Origin: an uncultured Actinomycetes bacterium
Lineage (GTDB): Bacteria; Actinomycetota; Actinomycetes; Nanopelagicales; Nanopelagicaceae
Assembly (NCBI GenBank): GCA_903839585.1
Contig: CAIMCU010000026.1
Location: 1-6,251, forward strand
Length of the DNA stretch: 6,251 nucleotides
Direction: 5' to 3'
In this document: positions 5,972-6,251 of the stretch, in pieces
Position numbering within the stretch: the first letter of the stretch is position 1
Layout: each line of letters opens with the position of its first letter
The notes under the pieces: generated by a model
Told to the model about the DNA's origin: nothing
Database searches by the model: none
The model's input: the letters and a program-made list of their open reading frames with translations, nothing else
Translations under genes and position numbers: made by a program

Positions 5972-6251
5972 GCTTCGACCTTATCGAGAGCGATGCGCTC
6001 CTGCGCCATCGTGTCACGATCGCGAATAGTTACAGCATGATCCTCGAGTGTCTCGAAGTCGATAGTGATGCAGTACGGAGTACCGATCTCATCTTGGCGA
6101 CGGTAGCGACGTCCGATTGCACCGGCATCATCAAAGTCGATGTTCCAGTTCTTACGGAGCGCGGCTGCAAGATCCCGCGCCTTTGGCGAGAGATCAGCGT
6201 TGCGAGAAAGCGGAAGAACCGCTGCCTTTACTGGTGCAATGCGGTGATCAA
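5941..6251 (-). CDS. glyS: Glycyl-tRNA synthetase, C-terminal fragment (5' part outside window)
   Basis: The reverse strand is open from the right edge to a TAG at 5941-5943, giving 102 residues plus two bases of a split codon. The product is the end of a class II, single-chain (alpha2-type) glycyl-tRNA synthetase, which charges tRNA-Gly in the cytosol. It contains the anticodon-binding domain with [11 protein letters not shown] near its beginning, then the signature [20 protein letters not shown], then [15 protein letters not shown] close to the C-terminus; these are hallmarks of the bacterial/archaeal alpha2 enzyme. It overlaps the dusB start by 31 bases in another frame, so dusB is probably translated from the same message. 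The catalytic motifs lie outside the window. Confidence 0.95.
   Translation of the reverse strand, partial: DHRIAPVKAAVLPLSRNADLSPKARDLAAALRKNWNIDFDDAGAIGRRYRRQDEIGTPYCITIDFETLEDHAVTIRDRDTMAQERIALDKVEAWLAPRLLGC
5979..5984 (-). promoter_or_regulatory. dusB Shine-Dalgarno inside the glyS coding end
   Basis: Minus-strand ATAAGG is 7 bases before the dusB ATG and lies within glyS codons. With the in-frame stop just upstream, it decides the dusB start and supports a real 31-base gene overlap rather than a mis-called start. Confidence 0.75.

Noticed and set aside
1..6251. A previously undescribed system, mobile element, CRISPR array or toxin-antitoxin pair
   Set aside because: Every long coding frame falls into a known housekeeping or widespread family, gene spacing leaves no room for hidden genes, and no arrays, terminal inverted repeats or transposase motifs were seen.

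Overview
The window looks like a piece of an actinobacterial chromosome of modest GC content (roughly half by eye), possibly a streamlined freshwater lineage such as Nanopelagicales/acI. That placement is an inference from the compact gene packing, the actinobacterial style of GalT, GlyS and Dgt, and the dgt-dnaG adjacency; no marker here fixes the genus.

Layout: the left end carries the C-terminal part of galT on the + strand (1-654). Everything else is on the - strand. Convergent to galT, with one base between the stop codons, lies a single-domain ACT protein (656-895), preceded by a tRNA-Asn(GTT) gene (942-1013). Upstream of these, in transcription order from the right edge, is a tightly packed run: the glyS 3' end (5941-6251), dusB (4805-5971), a YdcF/SanA-like DUF218 membrane-anchored protein (4185-4808), dgt (2963-4180) and dnaG (1091-2953). 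The junctions are a 31-base overlap, a 4-base ATGA overlap, a 4-base gap and a 9-base gap. These values strongly suggest one transcript with translational coupling.

Functionally the run is mostly information processing: glycine charging of tRNA, dihydrouridine modification of tRNA, dNTP turnover and replication priming, followed directly by tRNA-Asn. The exception is the exported or anchored DUF218 protein in its middle. No stretch longer than 300 bases lacks a gene. The largest intergenic space (896-1090) holds the tRNA and a small set of repeats, including an inverted repeat resembling paired DnaA boxes.

I saw no mobile element, CRISPR array, toxin-antitoxin pair or new defence-type system. 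The window is an ordinary housekeeping region. The points worth a second look are modest: a GalT that lacks the iron-site histidines, a tandem-repeat linker in DnaG, and the repeat cluster between dnaG and tRNA-Asn.
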